Positions 34,717 through 43,028 of a stretch of DNA of 64,000 bases are shown one piece after another. Source of the stretch: Streptomyces sp. R21 (GTDB lineage Bacteria; Actinomycetota; Actinomycetes; Streptomycetales; Streptomycetaceae); assembly GCF_041051975.1 (NCBI RefSeq), contig NZ_CP163435.1, positions 5,084,001-5,148,000 of the forward strand, written 5' to 3'. Both the position numbers and the translations under genes were made by a program. A model generated the notes under the pieces. It was not told where the DNA came from, searched no databases, and saw only the letters and a list, made by a program, of their open reading frames with translations. Position 1 is the stretch's first letter, and each line of letters starts with the position of its first letter.

Positions 34717-35742
34717 TTGCGGTCCGACGCCAACATCGCGGGACCGATGACCGATCCGGTCCCCGGTCCCCGTACCGAGTCGATGGGGGAGGATGTTTCA
34801 CGTGAAACACCGCCCCCTATGGACGACACTCCCATCGGTCGTGCTGCCCAACTGGCGGTGGAGGCGCTAGGTCGCGCCGGTGAGGGCCTGCCACGGCCCG
34901 AGCAGACCCGCGTCATGGTGGTCGCCAACCAGAAGGGCGGGGTGGGTAAGACCACGACCACGGTCAATCTTGCTGCCTCACTCGCCCTGCACGGTGGCCG
35001 TGTCCTGGTCATCGACCTCGACCCTCAGGGCAACGCATCCACCGCGCTGGGGATCGACCACCACGCCGAAGTTCCTTCGATCTACGACGTGCTGATCGAC
35101 AGCAGGCCGCTTTCCGAAGTCGTCCAGCCGGTCCCTGACGTCGAGGGTCTCTTCTGTGCCCCGGCCACCATCGACCTCGCCGGTGCGGAGATCGAGCTGG
35201 TGTCCCTGGTGGCGCGGGAGAGCCGGCTGGAACGAGCGATCCAGGCGTATGAGCAGCCGCTGGACTACATCCTCATCGACTGCCCGCCGTCGCTCGGTCT
35301 CCTGACGGTCAACGCCCTGGTCGCCGGCGCGGAGGTCCTCATTCCCATCCAGTGCGAGTACTACGCGCTGGAGGGCCTGGGGCAGCTTCTGCGGAACGTC
35401 GACCTGGTACGGGGACACCTCAACCCCGACCTTCATGTCTCGACGATCCTGCTCACCATGTACGACGGCCGGACCCGACTGGCGTCCCAGGTCGCGGACG
35501 AGGTGCGCAGCCACTTCGGCAACGAGGTGCTCCGGACCAGCATCCCGCGCTCGGTCCGTATCTCCGAGGCCCCGAGTTATGGGCAGACAGTCCTGACCTA
35601 CGATCCAGGGTCGAGCGGCGCCCTCTCGTACCTTGAGGCCGCACGGGAAATCGCCCTCCGCGGAGTCGGAGTGGCGTACGACGCGCAACCTGCCCACGTG
35701 GGCGCACAGAACGACCGGAACATGGCGGAGGGCATCCAGTGA
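34717..35742 (+). CDS. parA: chromosome partitioning ATPase ParA
   Basis: 341 residues if started at TTG 34717, which has a strong GAGGAGAG at 34702-34709; ATG 34747 and ATG 34819 are alternatives with weaker sites, and the frame is open back to 34495. Deviant Walker A KGGVGKTTTT is at about 73-82, Walker A' DPQGNAS after it and Walker B LIDCPPSLGLLT at about 187-198. ParA binds DNA nonspecifically and, in Streptomyces hyphae, organises ParB complexes at septation. A parS site lies inside the coding part. Its TGA overlaps the parB GTG. Confidence 0.96.
   Translation: MRSDANIAGPMTDPVPGPRTESMGEDVSRETPPPMDDTPIGRAAQLAVEALGRAGEGLPRPEQTRVMVVANQKGGVGKTTTTVNLAASLALHGGRVLVIDLDPQGNASTALGIDHHAEVPSIYDVLIDSRPLSEVVQPVPDVEGLFCAPATIDLAGAEIELVSLVARESRLERAIQAYEQPLDYILIDCPPSLGLLTVNALVAGAEVLIPIQCEYYALEGLGQLLRNVDLVRGHLNPDLHVSTILLTMYDGRTRLASQVADEVRSHFGNEVLRTSIPRSVRISEAPSYGQTVLTYDPGSSGALSYLEAAREIALRGVGVAYDAQPAHVGAQNDRNMAEGIQ
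34795..34808. other. parS: parS site inside parA
   Basis: Perfect GTTTCACGTGAAAC; in the parA frame it gives V-S-R-E-T in the non-conserved N-terminal extension. Confidence 0.95.
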
Positions 35743-36836
35743 GCGAGCGACGACGAGGGTTGGGCCGTGGCCTCGGCGCACTGATCCCGGCTGCCCCGAC
35801 AGGGGAGAAGTCGGCCTCAGCGGCGGGGGGTGGAGCCTCTACGTCGCCGACGGCGGTGCCCCTCCTCACCGCGGAGCGCGGGGTGGCGGCGGCGAAGGTG
35901 ACCACACTGCCGCCTGTTTCACATGAAACCGAGGTGCCGTCGCAGTTCGGTTCCGTGGAGGCGCCCGCGTCGCCCGTCGGTGCCCACTTCGCCGAGCTGC
36001 CCCTCGACTTCATCACCCCGAACCCGCGCCAGCCCCGCGAGGTGTTCGACGAGGACGCGCTGGCCGAGCTCGTCACCTCCATCAAGGAAGTGGGGCTGCT
36101 CCAGCCCGTCGTCGTCCGCCAGGTGGGACCCTCGCGCTACGAGCTCATCATGGGCGAGCGGCGCTTCCGGGCCTGCCGTGAGGCGGGGCTCGAAGCCATC
36201 CCGGCGATCGTGCGAGCCACGGACGACGAGAAGCTCCTCCTGGACGCCCTGCTCGAGAACCTGCACCGCGCGCAGCTGAACCCGCTGGAGGAGGCTGCCG
36301 CCTACGACCAGCTGCTCAAGGACTTCAACTGCACGCACGACCAGTTGGCGGACCGGATCGGGCGCTCGCGTCCGCAGGTCTCCAACACTCTGCGTCTGCT
36401 GAAGCTCTCGCCGGCGGTCCAGCGCCGGGTGGCCGCCGGAGTCCTCTCCGCCGGTCATGCTCGGGCCCTTCTCTCCGTCGACGACTCGGAGGAGCAGGAC
36501 CGGCTGGCTCACCGCATCGTGGCCGAAGGGCTGTCGGTGCGTGCCGTCGAGGAGATCGTCACCCTCATGGGGTCGCGGCCGCAGACCGCTCCGCGCTCCA
36601 AGGGGCCCCGAGCCGGTACCCGGCTCTCCCCGGCACTGAGTGACCTCGCGACCCGGCTCTCGGACCGCTTCGAGACGCGCGTGAAGGTCGACCTGGGGCA
36701 GAAGAAGGGCAAGATCACCGTCGAGTTCGCCTCGATGGAGGATCTGGAGCGAATCCTCGGCTCCCTCGCCCCGGGCGAGGGCCCGGTTCTCCAGAAGGGT
36801 CTGTTCGACGACGACTCCGAGGAGACGGAGGCCTGA
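35739..36836 (+). CDS. parB: chromosome partitioning protein ParB (CTPase)
   Basis: 365 residues from GTG 35739, coupled to parA by GTGA. The N-terminal ParA-contact segment is RRRGLGRGLGALIP. The CTP-binding/hydrolysis domain (about 85-180) has GERRFRAC (139-146) and the ENLHRAQLNPLEEA motif. The parS-binding helix-turn-helix is at about 195-230 (QLADRIGRSRPQVSNTLRLL) and the dimerisation domain at the C-terminus. ParB loads at parS as a clamp and gathers the origin region. Confidence 0.98.
   Translation: MSERRRGLGRGLGALIPAAPTGEKSASAAGGGASTSPTAVPLLTAERGVAAAKVTTLPPVSHETEVPSQFGSVEAPASPVGAHFAELPLDFITPNPRQPREVFDEDALAELVTSIKEVGLLQPVVVRQVGPSRYELIMGERRFRACREAGLEAIPAIVRATDDEKLLLDALLENLHRAQLNPLEEAAAYDQLLKDFNCTHDQLADRIGRSRPQVSNTLRLLKLSPAVQRRVAAGVLSAGHARALLSVDDSEEQDRLAHRIVAEGLSVRAVEEIVTLMGSRPQTAPRSKGPRAGTRLSPALSDLATRLSDRFETRVKVDLGQKKGKITVEFASMEDLERILGSLAPGEGPVLQKGLFDDDSEETEA
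35916..35929. other. candidate parS site (one mismatch) inside parB
   Basis: GTTTCACATGAAAC; it encodes V-S-H-E-T, residues 60-64 of ParB. Confidence 0.75.
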
Positions 36837-37030
36837 GCCTTCGGCCTCGGAGCCGCTACGGCGGGTGCACAGCCCCTCGGTCGAGCATCAGAGTGGATCG
36901 TGTCCGGTGAGTACCGGAACACGGTCCGCTCTTTGCTTTCCGGCGGTATCGATGGAATCGCATCGTGGATACGATGCCGTCGGGTATGGCGCATCCACCT
37001 GGCGACACCTTCATTGGGGAGGCGGGGGCC

Positions 37031-37288
37031 ATGCAAACCGTGAGCCGTACCGGACTGGTGACCGCAGGCCTGGGACTCGGAGCTGTCGGCGGATTCGTCG
37101 GCAGCCTGCTCAGGGAGCGGAGCGCTCTGACAGCCGCCCGCGAAGTGGCGGGCGAAGGAAGCGAGGAACAGCCTTCATGGGGCGTCGGCTCGTACCGCTC
37201 ACGCTGGACAACCTTCCGGACCTTCCCAAACGCTGTCGCTCGTGTGTCTTTTGGGAACTGGACCCAGTCAGCGGTGAGGCCGCGATAA
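37031..37288 (+). CDS. possible small membrane protein overlapping the GNAT gene
   Basis: 85 residues from ATG 37031, preceded by GGGGAGGCGGGGGCC. Residues 8-28 are hydrophobic (GLVTAGLGLGAVGGFVGSLL) and could cross the membrane. Its last 112 bases overlap the start of the GNAT gene in another frame, which is unusual and lowers confidence. A shorter real protein, or a leader for translation of the GNAT gene, are alternatives. Confidence 0.35.
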   Translation: MQTVSRTGLVTAGLGLGAVGGFVGSLLRERSALTAAREVAGEGSEEQPSWGVGSYRSRWTTFRTFPNAVARVSFGNWTQSAVRPR

Positions 37289-37794
37289 AGGCGGGCACGC
37301 CCGCGCTGGAGAAGGAGGCGTGGATCTCCGCGGTCCTGTTGGACTGGGGATCCTGCGGTCGTGTCGTCTACGTCGACGATGTGCCGGTGGGCTACGTGCT
37401 GTACGCGCCCCCTGCTTATGTCCCCCGCTCCACGGCGTTCCCCACGAGCCCGGTGTCACCGGACGCGGTCCAGTTGATGACTGCCTTCATCATGCCGGGC
37501 TACCAGGGGCAGGGGCTTGGCCGGGTGATGGTCCAGACGGTCGCCAAGGATCTGCTGCGAAGGGGCTTCAAGGCGATCGAAGCCTTCGGGGACGCGCGGT
37601 GGAAGGAGGCGGCCTGTGTCCTGCCCGCCGACCATCTGCTGGCGGTGGGTTTCAAGACGGTCCGCCCCCATCCCCTACACCCGCGGCTGCGTCTGGAGCT
37701 GCGCTCCACGCTCTCCTGGAAGGAGGACGTGGAGATGGCGCTCGACCGGCTCCTCGGGGCGGTACAGAAGGAGCCCGCACTGCGGCCGCTCTAG
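37177..37794 (+). CDS. GNAT family N-acetyltransferase
   Basis: 205 residues from ATG 37177. The acetyl-CoA-binding motif A is seen as MPGYQGQGLGRVMVQTVAKDL (Q/R-x-x-G-x-G/A), with a preceding beta strand VQLMTAFI. The N-terminal C-x-x-C (RCRSCVFW, about 20-25) is conserved among homologues next to parB as far as I recall. Substrate unknown. It takes the place that cwlM (Rv3915) has in mycobacteria between trx and par genes. Confidence 0.85.
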   Translation: MGRRLVPLTLDNLPDLPKRCRSCVFWELDPVSGEAAIKAGTPALEKEAWISAVLLDWGSCGRVVYVDDVPVGYVLYAPPAYVPRSTAFPTSPVSPDAVQLMTAFIMPGYQGQGLGRVMVQTVAKDLLRRGFKAIEAFGDARWKEAACVLPADHLLAVGFKTVRPHPLHPRLRLELRSTLSWKEDVEMALDRLLGAVQKEPALRPL

Positions 37795-37830
37795 CCGGGC
37801 CGTCTTGCGGAGAACAGCGCCTGGGCAAGC

Positions 37831-37863
37831 GAATGGGCCAACCCCGAGGGGGTTGGCCCATTC
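37831..37863. terminator. bidirectional terminator between GNAT and trxA
   Basis: Perfect 15-bp arms 37831-37845 and 37849-37863 around GAG. It lies between convergent genes, and a parS site follows three bases later. Confidence 0.88.
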
Positions 37864-37865
37864 GT

Positions 37866-37879
37866 GTTTCACGTGAAAC
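37866..37879. other. parS: parS site
   Basis: Perfect GTTTCACGTGAAAC in the gap between convergent GNAT and trxA genes. Confidence 0.95.
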
Positions 37880-37927
37880 ATCGCCGAGTCCGTGAAACCG
37901 GCGCCGCCGGTGCGGCGGCGTTGCCGA

Positions 37928-38260
37928 CTACTCGGCGATGAAGTCCTCGAGGTCGCGCACGAGCGCGGCCTTCGGCTTGGCACCGACGATGGTCTTGGCG
38001 ACCTCGCCACCCTGGTAGACGTTCAGGGTGGGGATGGACATGACGCCGTACTTGGCGGCGATGCCCGGGTTCTCGTCGATGTTCAGCTTGACGACCTCGA
38101 TCTTGTCGCCGTACTCGGCAGCGATCGCCTCGAGCGACGGCGCGATCTGGCGGCACGGACCGCACCATGCGGCCCAGAAGTCCACCAGGACGGGCTTGTC
38201 GCTCTTGAGGACGTCCTGCTCGAAGGAGTCGTCAGTCACATTCTTGAGGGTGCCGGCCAC
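37928..38260 (-). CDS. trxA: thioredoxin
   Basis: 110 residues from GTG 38260 after AAGGAG. Active site W-C-G-P-C at about 32-36 (FWAAWCGPCRQIAPS) and the cis-proline SIPTLNVYQGG at about 76. It reduces protein disulfides using electrons from TrxB. It lies 42 bases after trxB and is co-transcribed with it. Confidence 0.98.
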   Translation of the reverse strand: MAGTLKNVTDDSFEQDVLKSDKPVLVDFWAAWCGPCRQIAPSLEAIAAEYGDKIEVVKLNIDENPGIAAKYGVMSIPTLNVYQGGEVAKTIVGAKPKAALVRDLEDFIAE

Positions 38261-38302
38261 GGCGGGCTCCTTAACTGGTTGGTGCGGTGGGGCGGACGGG
38301 GG

Positions 38303-39274
38303 TCAGACGGTGGTCTTCTCGGGCTCTGCGGCGGCCTCACCGTCCGCGAGAGCGGCCAGGAAGCGCTCGGCGTCCAGGGCAGCGGAACAGCCGGTACCGG
38401 CCGCCGTGATCGCCTGGCGGTATGTGTGGTCGACGACGTCACCGGCGCCGAAGACACCGGTCAGGTTCGTCCGGGTCGAGGGCGCGTTGACCTTGAGGTA
38501 GCCCTCGTCGTCCAGGTCGAGCTGGCCCTTGAAGAGCTCCGTGCGCGGGTCGTGGCCGATCGCGATGAACAGACCCGTCACCGGCAGCTCGGAGATCTCG
38601 CCCGTCTTGAGGTTGCGCAGCTTCAGACCAGAGAGCTTCGGGTCGCCCTCGATCTCGGCGACCTCGCTGTCCCAGACGAACTTGATCTTCGGGTCGGCGA
38701 ACGCGCGCTCCTGCATCGCCTTGGACGCCCGGAGGGTGTCGCGGCGGTGCACGATCGTCACGGACTTGGCGAATCGCGAGAGGAAGGTCGCCTCCTCCAT
38801 CGCGGTGTCGCCACCGCCGATGACGGCGATGTCCTGGTCCTTGAAGAAGAAGCCGTCACAGGTGGCACACCACGAGACACCGCGGCCGGAGAGCGCGTCC
38901 TCGTTCGGCAGACCCAGCTTGCGGTGCTGCGAGCCCGTCGTGACGATGACGGCCTTGGCACGGTGCACTGTGCCCGCGGTGTCCGTGACGGTCTTGATCT
39001 CACCCGTCAGGTCGACGGCGACGACATCGTCCGGGACCAGCTCGGCGCCGAAGCGCTCGGCCTGGGCGCGCATGTTGTCCATGAGCTCGGGGCCCATGAC
39101 GCCGTCCTGGAAGCCGGGGAAGTTCTCCACCTCGGTGGTGTTCATCAGCGCGCCGCCTGCGGTGACGGCGCCCTCGAACACCAGCGGCTTCAGCGACGCG
39201 CGCGCGGTGTAGAGCGCCGCCGTGTAGCCGGCGGGCCCGGAGCCGATGATGATCACGTTTCGGACGTCGCTCAC
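38303..39274 (-). CDS. trxB: thioredoxin reductase
   Basis: 323 residues from GTG 39274 (GAGGAA upstream). FAD motif IIIGSGPAGYTAALY at about 7-21, redox pair C-A-T-C in WCATCDGFFF, NADPH motif VIGGGDTAMEEA, and C-terminal FAD motif TGVFGAGDVVD. It transfers electrons from NADPH to thioredoxin. A sigma-R-type promoter lies 74 bases upstream, consistent with disulfide-stress control of trxBA in Streptomyces. Confidence 0.98.
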   Translation of the reverse strand: MSDVRNVIIIGSGPAGYTAALYTARASLKPLVFEGAVTAGGALMNTTEVENFPGFQDGVMGPELMDNMRAQAERFGAELVPDDVVAVDLTGEIKTVTDTAGTVHRAKAVIVTTGSQHRKLGLPNEDALSGRGVSWCATCDGFFFKDQDIAVIGGGDTAMEEATFLSRFAKSVTIVHRRDTLRASKAMQERAFADPKIKFVWDSEVAEIEGDPKLSGLKLRNLKTGEISELPVTGLFIAIGHDPRTELFKGQLDLDDEGYLKVNAPSTRTNLTGVFGAGDVVDHTYRQAITAAGTGCSAALDAERFLAALADGEAAAEPEKTTV

Positions 39275-39347
39275 GGCTTGATTCCTCGTCTCTGGAGACT
39301 GCTGCGTACTGCCGGTGGGAGCCTCTCTCAGAACTCTCACCCCACCC

Positions 39348-39374
39348 AACGGATCCTAAGGGGCGCGCATTCCC
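39348..39374 (-). promoter_or_regulatory. sigma-R-type promoter of trxBA
   Basis: On the minus strand GGGAAT (39374-39369) is followed by 18 bases and then GTT (39350-39348), an exact match to the sigma-R consensus GGAAT-N18-GTT. It lies 74 bases before the trxB GTG. Confidence 0.85.
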
Positions 39375-39458
39375 GGTGTGTCCGGGCACACGGAGACGTG
39401 ACATCGCGCAGAGAGGCCGTACGACGGCTGGGAGGGAGGTCGGCCGTCGTTGGCGGGC

Positions 39459-40424
39459 TCAGGAACGGGCGTACGAGCGCGTCAGCAGCAGCTTGCCGGA
39501 GCCTGCCGACGGCTGTTTCGTGCAGGAGGCGTCAACGATATAGGCCGTGACCCGAGTGCCGTCGGACTCGTCGGGCAGCACGAGGAGATAGACGCTGGTC
39601 CCCTTGTAGGTGCCCTTCTCGGCGGCAAGGACCGCAGCGCTGCTGTTGGTCCCCTGCTGGACGCAGCCGGGGACCTTCACGGCAGGCGTCATCAGGGTGT
39701 TGTCTCCGTTGGACTCGGTCCCTGTGTCGTGGGATTTGATGCCCCAGGGCTTCTCGGTTCCGCTGCGGGTGCTCTTTCCCTTGGCGAGGAGATCCTCGAC
39801 CTGGGTCCCCAGCTTCTCCTCGGAGAAGGTCACCTTCGAGCCGGGCTGCCGCGCCGACGTCTCCGTGGGTTTGCCCGGGGTGTCGTCGCCCGTCGTCTGC
39901 AGGAGGAGCACGCCGAGCCCCAGAGCGGCCGCGGTGAACGCCGTACCGAGAAGGGCCACGCGCCGGCGTCCTCGGCGTACTCGATGAGGGCGGCCGGGGC
40001 CGGTGGCGCCGCGAGGGTGTCCAGAGGGACGTTCTGTCGAGGTGGAAGAGGTGGAAGAGGCGGACATCGAGTCCGAGGCGGCCGACGAGAGCCAGCCCCC
40101 GTCCGTCGATGTTTCACGTGAAACCGTCGCGTGATCGCCGTCCGCCCCGGATGCGCGGACAGGCGCCGTGGCATTCAGCAGAGCTTCCGCGGCCAGCGCG
40201 GCATCGATACGACTGGCCACGTCGTCGGGCATGCGCGCCGGACCCGGCAGCGTGCCGAGCAGACCCCGGATCTCCTCCAGAGACTCGTACACATCGGCAC
40301 ACAGATCGCAGTCTTCGAGGTGCTGTCGTACGTCGGTGGAGCGGGAGGGCGGCAGGAGACCCTCGGTGAGGTCGGAGATCTCCGCGACGTCCGGATGCCC
40401 GGCCGTATCCGTCGTGGATGTCAC
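39459..40424 (-). CDS. zinc-binding anti-sigma factor, membrane anchored
   Basis: 321 residues from GTG 40424, overlapping the sigma gene stop by GTGA. The cytoplasmic anti-sigma domain has H35-x3-C39-x2-C42 (RQHLEDCDLC), the ZAS zinc motif. A Ser/Thr-rich linker, one membrane helix (about 156-176) and an extracellular domain of about 145 residues with two cysteines follow. The parS site at 40111 encodes V-S-R-E-T (101-105) in the linker. The equivalent S. coelicolor protein is, as I recall, RstA, partner of SigT; in mycobacteria RsmA, partner of SigM. Confidence 0.9.
   Translation of the reverse strand: MTSTTDTAGHPDVAEISDLTEGLLPPSRSTDVRQHLEDCDLCADVYESLEEIRGLLGTLPGPARMPDDVASRIDAALAAEALLNATAPVRASGADGDHATVSRETSTDGGWLSSAASDSMSASSTSSTSTERPSGHPRGATGPGRPHRVRRGRRRVALLGTAFTAAALGLGVLLLQTTGDDTPGKPTETSARQPGSKVTFSEEKLGTQVEDLLAKGKSTRSGTEKPWGIKSHDTGTESNGDNTLMTPAVKVPGCVQQGTNSSAAVLAAEKGTYKGTSVYLLVLPDESDGTRVTAYIVDASCTKQPSAGSGKLLLTRSYARS
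40111..40124. other. parS: parS site inside the anti-sigma gene
   Basis: Perfect GTTTCACGTGAAAC, encoding V-S-R-E-T in the disordered linker of the anti-sigma factor. Confidence 0.95.
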
Positions 40425-41149
40425 GCTCGCCCACCTCCGCCCTTCACAGCAGCTGAATCGCTTGGCCCTGCATCGTGGGGACCGGCATCCTGCGGTCCCG
40501 CTGCCGGTGGGACGGATGTCCCCTGCGTCCGGTTCCTTCCGCCGCCCGACTTCTTGTCCTCGCTTCTCCCGCTGTCGGTACGGAGATGAGTGAGCAAGGG
40601 GAGAAGTCTGGCTCTTCCGCGTGCGCAACGGCTCTTCACCGTGCCGGTGGGCACGTCGAGGAGCTGTGCGGCTTCCGCCACGGGGTATCCCTGCATGTCC
40701 ACCAGGACAAGAGCCGCGCGCTGGTCGGGCGGGAGGGTGCCCAGGGCCTTCAGCAGCTCGCGGTGCAGGTCGTTGCGCTCCGCCGGAGCCGCGGCCGACT
40801 CGTGCGGCTCGAGGAGCTGCTCAAGACGTTCGGCGTCGTCCACGGGGGAGGTCTTCCTGGAGGCGGCCTTGCGGGCGCGGTCCAGGCAGGCGTTCACGGT
40901 GATGCGGTGCAGCCAGGTCGTGACGGCCGACTGGCCGCGGAAGGTGTGGGCGGCCCGGTAGGCGGAGACAAGGGCGTCCTGAACGGCGTCAGCGGCCTCC
41001 TCGCGGTCTCCCAGCGTCCGCAGGGCCACCGCCCACAGCCGATCACGATGACGCCGCACGAGCTCGCCGAAGGCCTCCGGATCGCCCTCCACGTGACGGG
41101 TGAGGAGGTCCTGATCGCTTGCCTCGCCGTAGTCGGCTTCATCCGCCAT
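40421..41149 (-). CDS. sigM: ECF sigma factor, SigM type
   Basis: 242 residues. Region 2 (about 25-95) has FGELVRRHRDRLWAVALRTL and REEAADAVQDALVSAYR; region 4 (about 150-195) has LPPDQRAALVLVDMQGYPV and a helix-turn-helix AAQLLDVPTGTVKSRCARGR. It lies in the sigM-rsmA-trxBA order conserved in actinobacteria; the S. coelicolor counterpart is named SigT (SCO3892, from memory). A Ser/Pro-rich tail follows region 4. Activity is expected to be held by the next gene's product. Confidence 0.94.
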   Translation of the reverse strand: MADEADYGEASDQDLLTRHVEGDPEAFGELVRRHRDRLWAVALRTLGDREEAADAVQDALVSAYRAAHTFRGQSAVTTWLHRITVNACLDRARKAASRKTSPVDDAERLEQLLEPHESAAAPAERNDLHRELLKALGTLPPDQRAALVLVDMQGYPVAEAAQLLDVPTGTVKSRCARGRARLLPLLTHLRTDSGRSEDKKSGGGRNRTQGTSVPPAAGPQDAGPHDAGPSDSAAVKGGGGRA

Positions 41150-41178
41150 CGGACCTCCTCCCCCTCAGCCGTCGAGTG

Positions 41179-42909
41179 TCAGCTGGTGAACTTCACATCG
41201 GTGATGGCCTGCTTGAAGCCAGCGTCGCTGTAGTTGGCGGAATCGGCTCCGGACTGCGGCATCGCTGTCAGCCAGACCAACACGTAGCGACTCTTCACCG
41301 GCTTGTCGACCGACACCTTCGCGGAGGTGGTGCGGGTCGTCGCCGTACCGAGCCTCTTCATCGAGCTCAGTGGTGTGGACGAACTCAGCGAGTCGGTCGC
41401 GTACAGCTCGACCGTCGTGTGATCGCCGGCGTACCGCAGGGAAAGCGTCGCGGCCGACACCTCCTGGGCGGAGCCGAGGTCGTAGACGATGCCGACACCG
41501 GGCTTGATCAGTATCTTCGGACCGTCCTTGTAGCTGTTGGTCCGCCATCCCGTCGACGTGCTGCTGTCATACGTCTTGTCCACGTCGCCAGGATGCTGGG
41601 GGTCGCCCTCGGCCACGTACTCCTGAGCCCCCTGGATCGTGAGGGGCTTGACCGGCTTCGCCTTGTTGCCGTTCTTGTCGTCGCCGTCCGTCGTCTTGGT
41701 GTTGCCCGTGTCGTCGGTCTTGTCGCTGCGGTCCATGAGCGCGTCCGCGAGCTGCCAGCTGCCGAGGCCCAGCGCGGCGATGAGCAGCGCGGAGACGGCC
41801 CACTTGAGGACCCTGCCGGTACGGCTCTGCAGCGGGGGCGGCGGAGTGGGCAGGGGCTGGGTGACACCGGGACGCGGCGCCTGACGGCCGTACGTGCCCT
41901 GCTGGTAGGTGGTGCGCTGGTACTCCGGCGGTGCGGTGAACACGGGCTCCGGCGGGCGGATGCGGGGCATCTCACTGATCGCCTTGCCCAGCTCCTCCGG
42001 TGTGGTGCACGGCGGTTCCTGGCGGGAGGCGGTCGCGCCGTCGTTGGCGAGCGCGCGCATGGCGAGCTCCGACAGGCCGCGGTGGACGCCGGCGCGCACC
42101 TGGTCGGGGGCGATGAGGCCGACCCCCTTGGGTAGCCCGGACAGGCCGTAGGCGTCGTTCTCGTACGGCCAGCGCTGCGTGAGCGCGGCGTACAGGAGCG
42201 AGCCGATCGCTTCCGTGTCGGTGCGCTGCGGGGTGTCGGAGCTGATGCCGCGCAGGGCGGCGTTCACTGCGAGCCCGCGGATGCGCCACTGGCCGGACGA
42301 CGTCCGCAGTACGGCGCCGGGGGTCAGCCGGAGGTGCGCGAGGCCCTCGCGGTGCGCGGCGGTCATCGCCTGGGAGACCTGGGTGACCATCTGGTAGGCG
42401 TCGTGCACCTCCAGCGGGCCCGAGACCAGGAGCGCCGTGAGTTCCGTGGCGTCCGGCAGCCACTCGTGCACCACGTAGACGAGGTCGTTCTCCTCGACCG
42501 CGTCCAGAACCTGCACGAAGCGAGGGTCGCCCAGCAGGGCGGAGGAACGGGCCGCCGCCAGTACCGAGCGGGCCCGCGGGTGGTCGGCGGGCAGCAGATG
42601 CACACCGACGGCACGGCGGAGTTTCTCGTCCACCGCGCGCCAACTGCTGAAGCCGTCCAGACGGGTGACGCATTCTTCGAGGCGGTAGCGTCTGGCGAGC
42701 TTGTGGCCGCTGTGCAGTTCGGGCGGTGTGGTCCTCCCCGGCCCCTCGGCTCCGCCGCTCCCCTGTGCCTCTTCGCTCGCCGAACTCTCCGTGTCCCGCT
42801 CCCGGTTCTGGGCCACCCCGTCGGCCGTGGACTGGTCCGCCTTGGCGGTCAGCGGCTCATCGCCGCTGTTGTCTGCCACGTCGACGGCAGCCGTGCTCCG
42901 TTCCGCCAC
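41179..42909 (-). CDS. MviN-type pseudokinase with extracellular domain
   Basis: 576 residues from GTG 42909. A protein-kinase fold is at about 65-330, but catalysis is lost: the HRDxKxxN motif reads H-L-R-L-T-P-G-A (192-199), the DFG region reads RGLAVN, and there is no glycine loop or AVK lysine (AVGVHLL). One membrane helix (about 383-405) is followed by an extracellular part of about 170 residues that is discoidin/carbohydrate-binding-like (NSYKDGPKILIKPGVGIVYD). In M. tuberculosis the same domains form the C-terminal half of MviN (Rv3910); here they are a separate gene directly after murJ. Probably a regulator of the lipid II flippase. Confidence 0.88.
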   Translation of the reverse strand: MAERSTAAVDVADNSGDEPLTAKADQSTADGVAQNRERDTESSASEEAQGSGGAEGPGRTTPPELHSGHKLARRYRLEECVTRLDGFSSWRAVDEKLRRAVGVHLLPADHPRARSVLAAARSSALLGDPRFVQVLDAVEENDLVYVVHEWLPDATELTALLVSGPLEVHDAYQMVTQVSQAMTAAHREGLAHLRLTPGAVLRTSSGQWRIRGLAVNAALRGISSDTPQRTDTEAIGSLLYAALTQRWPYENDAYGLSGLPKGVGLIAPDQVRAGVHRGLSELAMRALANDGATASRQEPPCTTPEELGKAISEMPRIRPPEPVFTAPPEYQRTTYQQGTYGRQAPRPGVTQPLPTPPPPLQSRTGRVLKWAVSALLIAALGLGSWQLADALMDRSDKTDDTGNTKTTDGDDKNGNKAKPVKPLTIQGAQEYVAEGDPQHPGDVDKTYDSSTSTGWRTNSYKDGPKILIKPGVGIVYDLGSAQEVSAATLSLRYAGDHTTVELYATDSLSSSTPLSSMKRLGTATTRTTSAKVSVDKPVKSRYVLVWLTAMPQSGADSANYSDAGFKQAITDVKFTS

Positions 42910-43028
42910 CGTCGTTCCCTGCCTCCCCATCCGTTGCAAGCTGTCCGACGCCGAACCCAATTGTGCCCACAGTCCGCCGCTATGCACGACACACGGCGGC
43001 GGACGATGGTTGTGCGCCTACCCCCACC

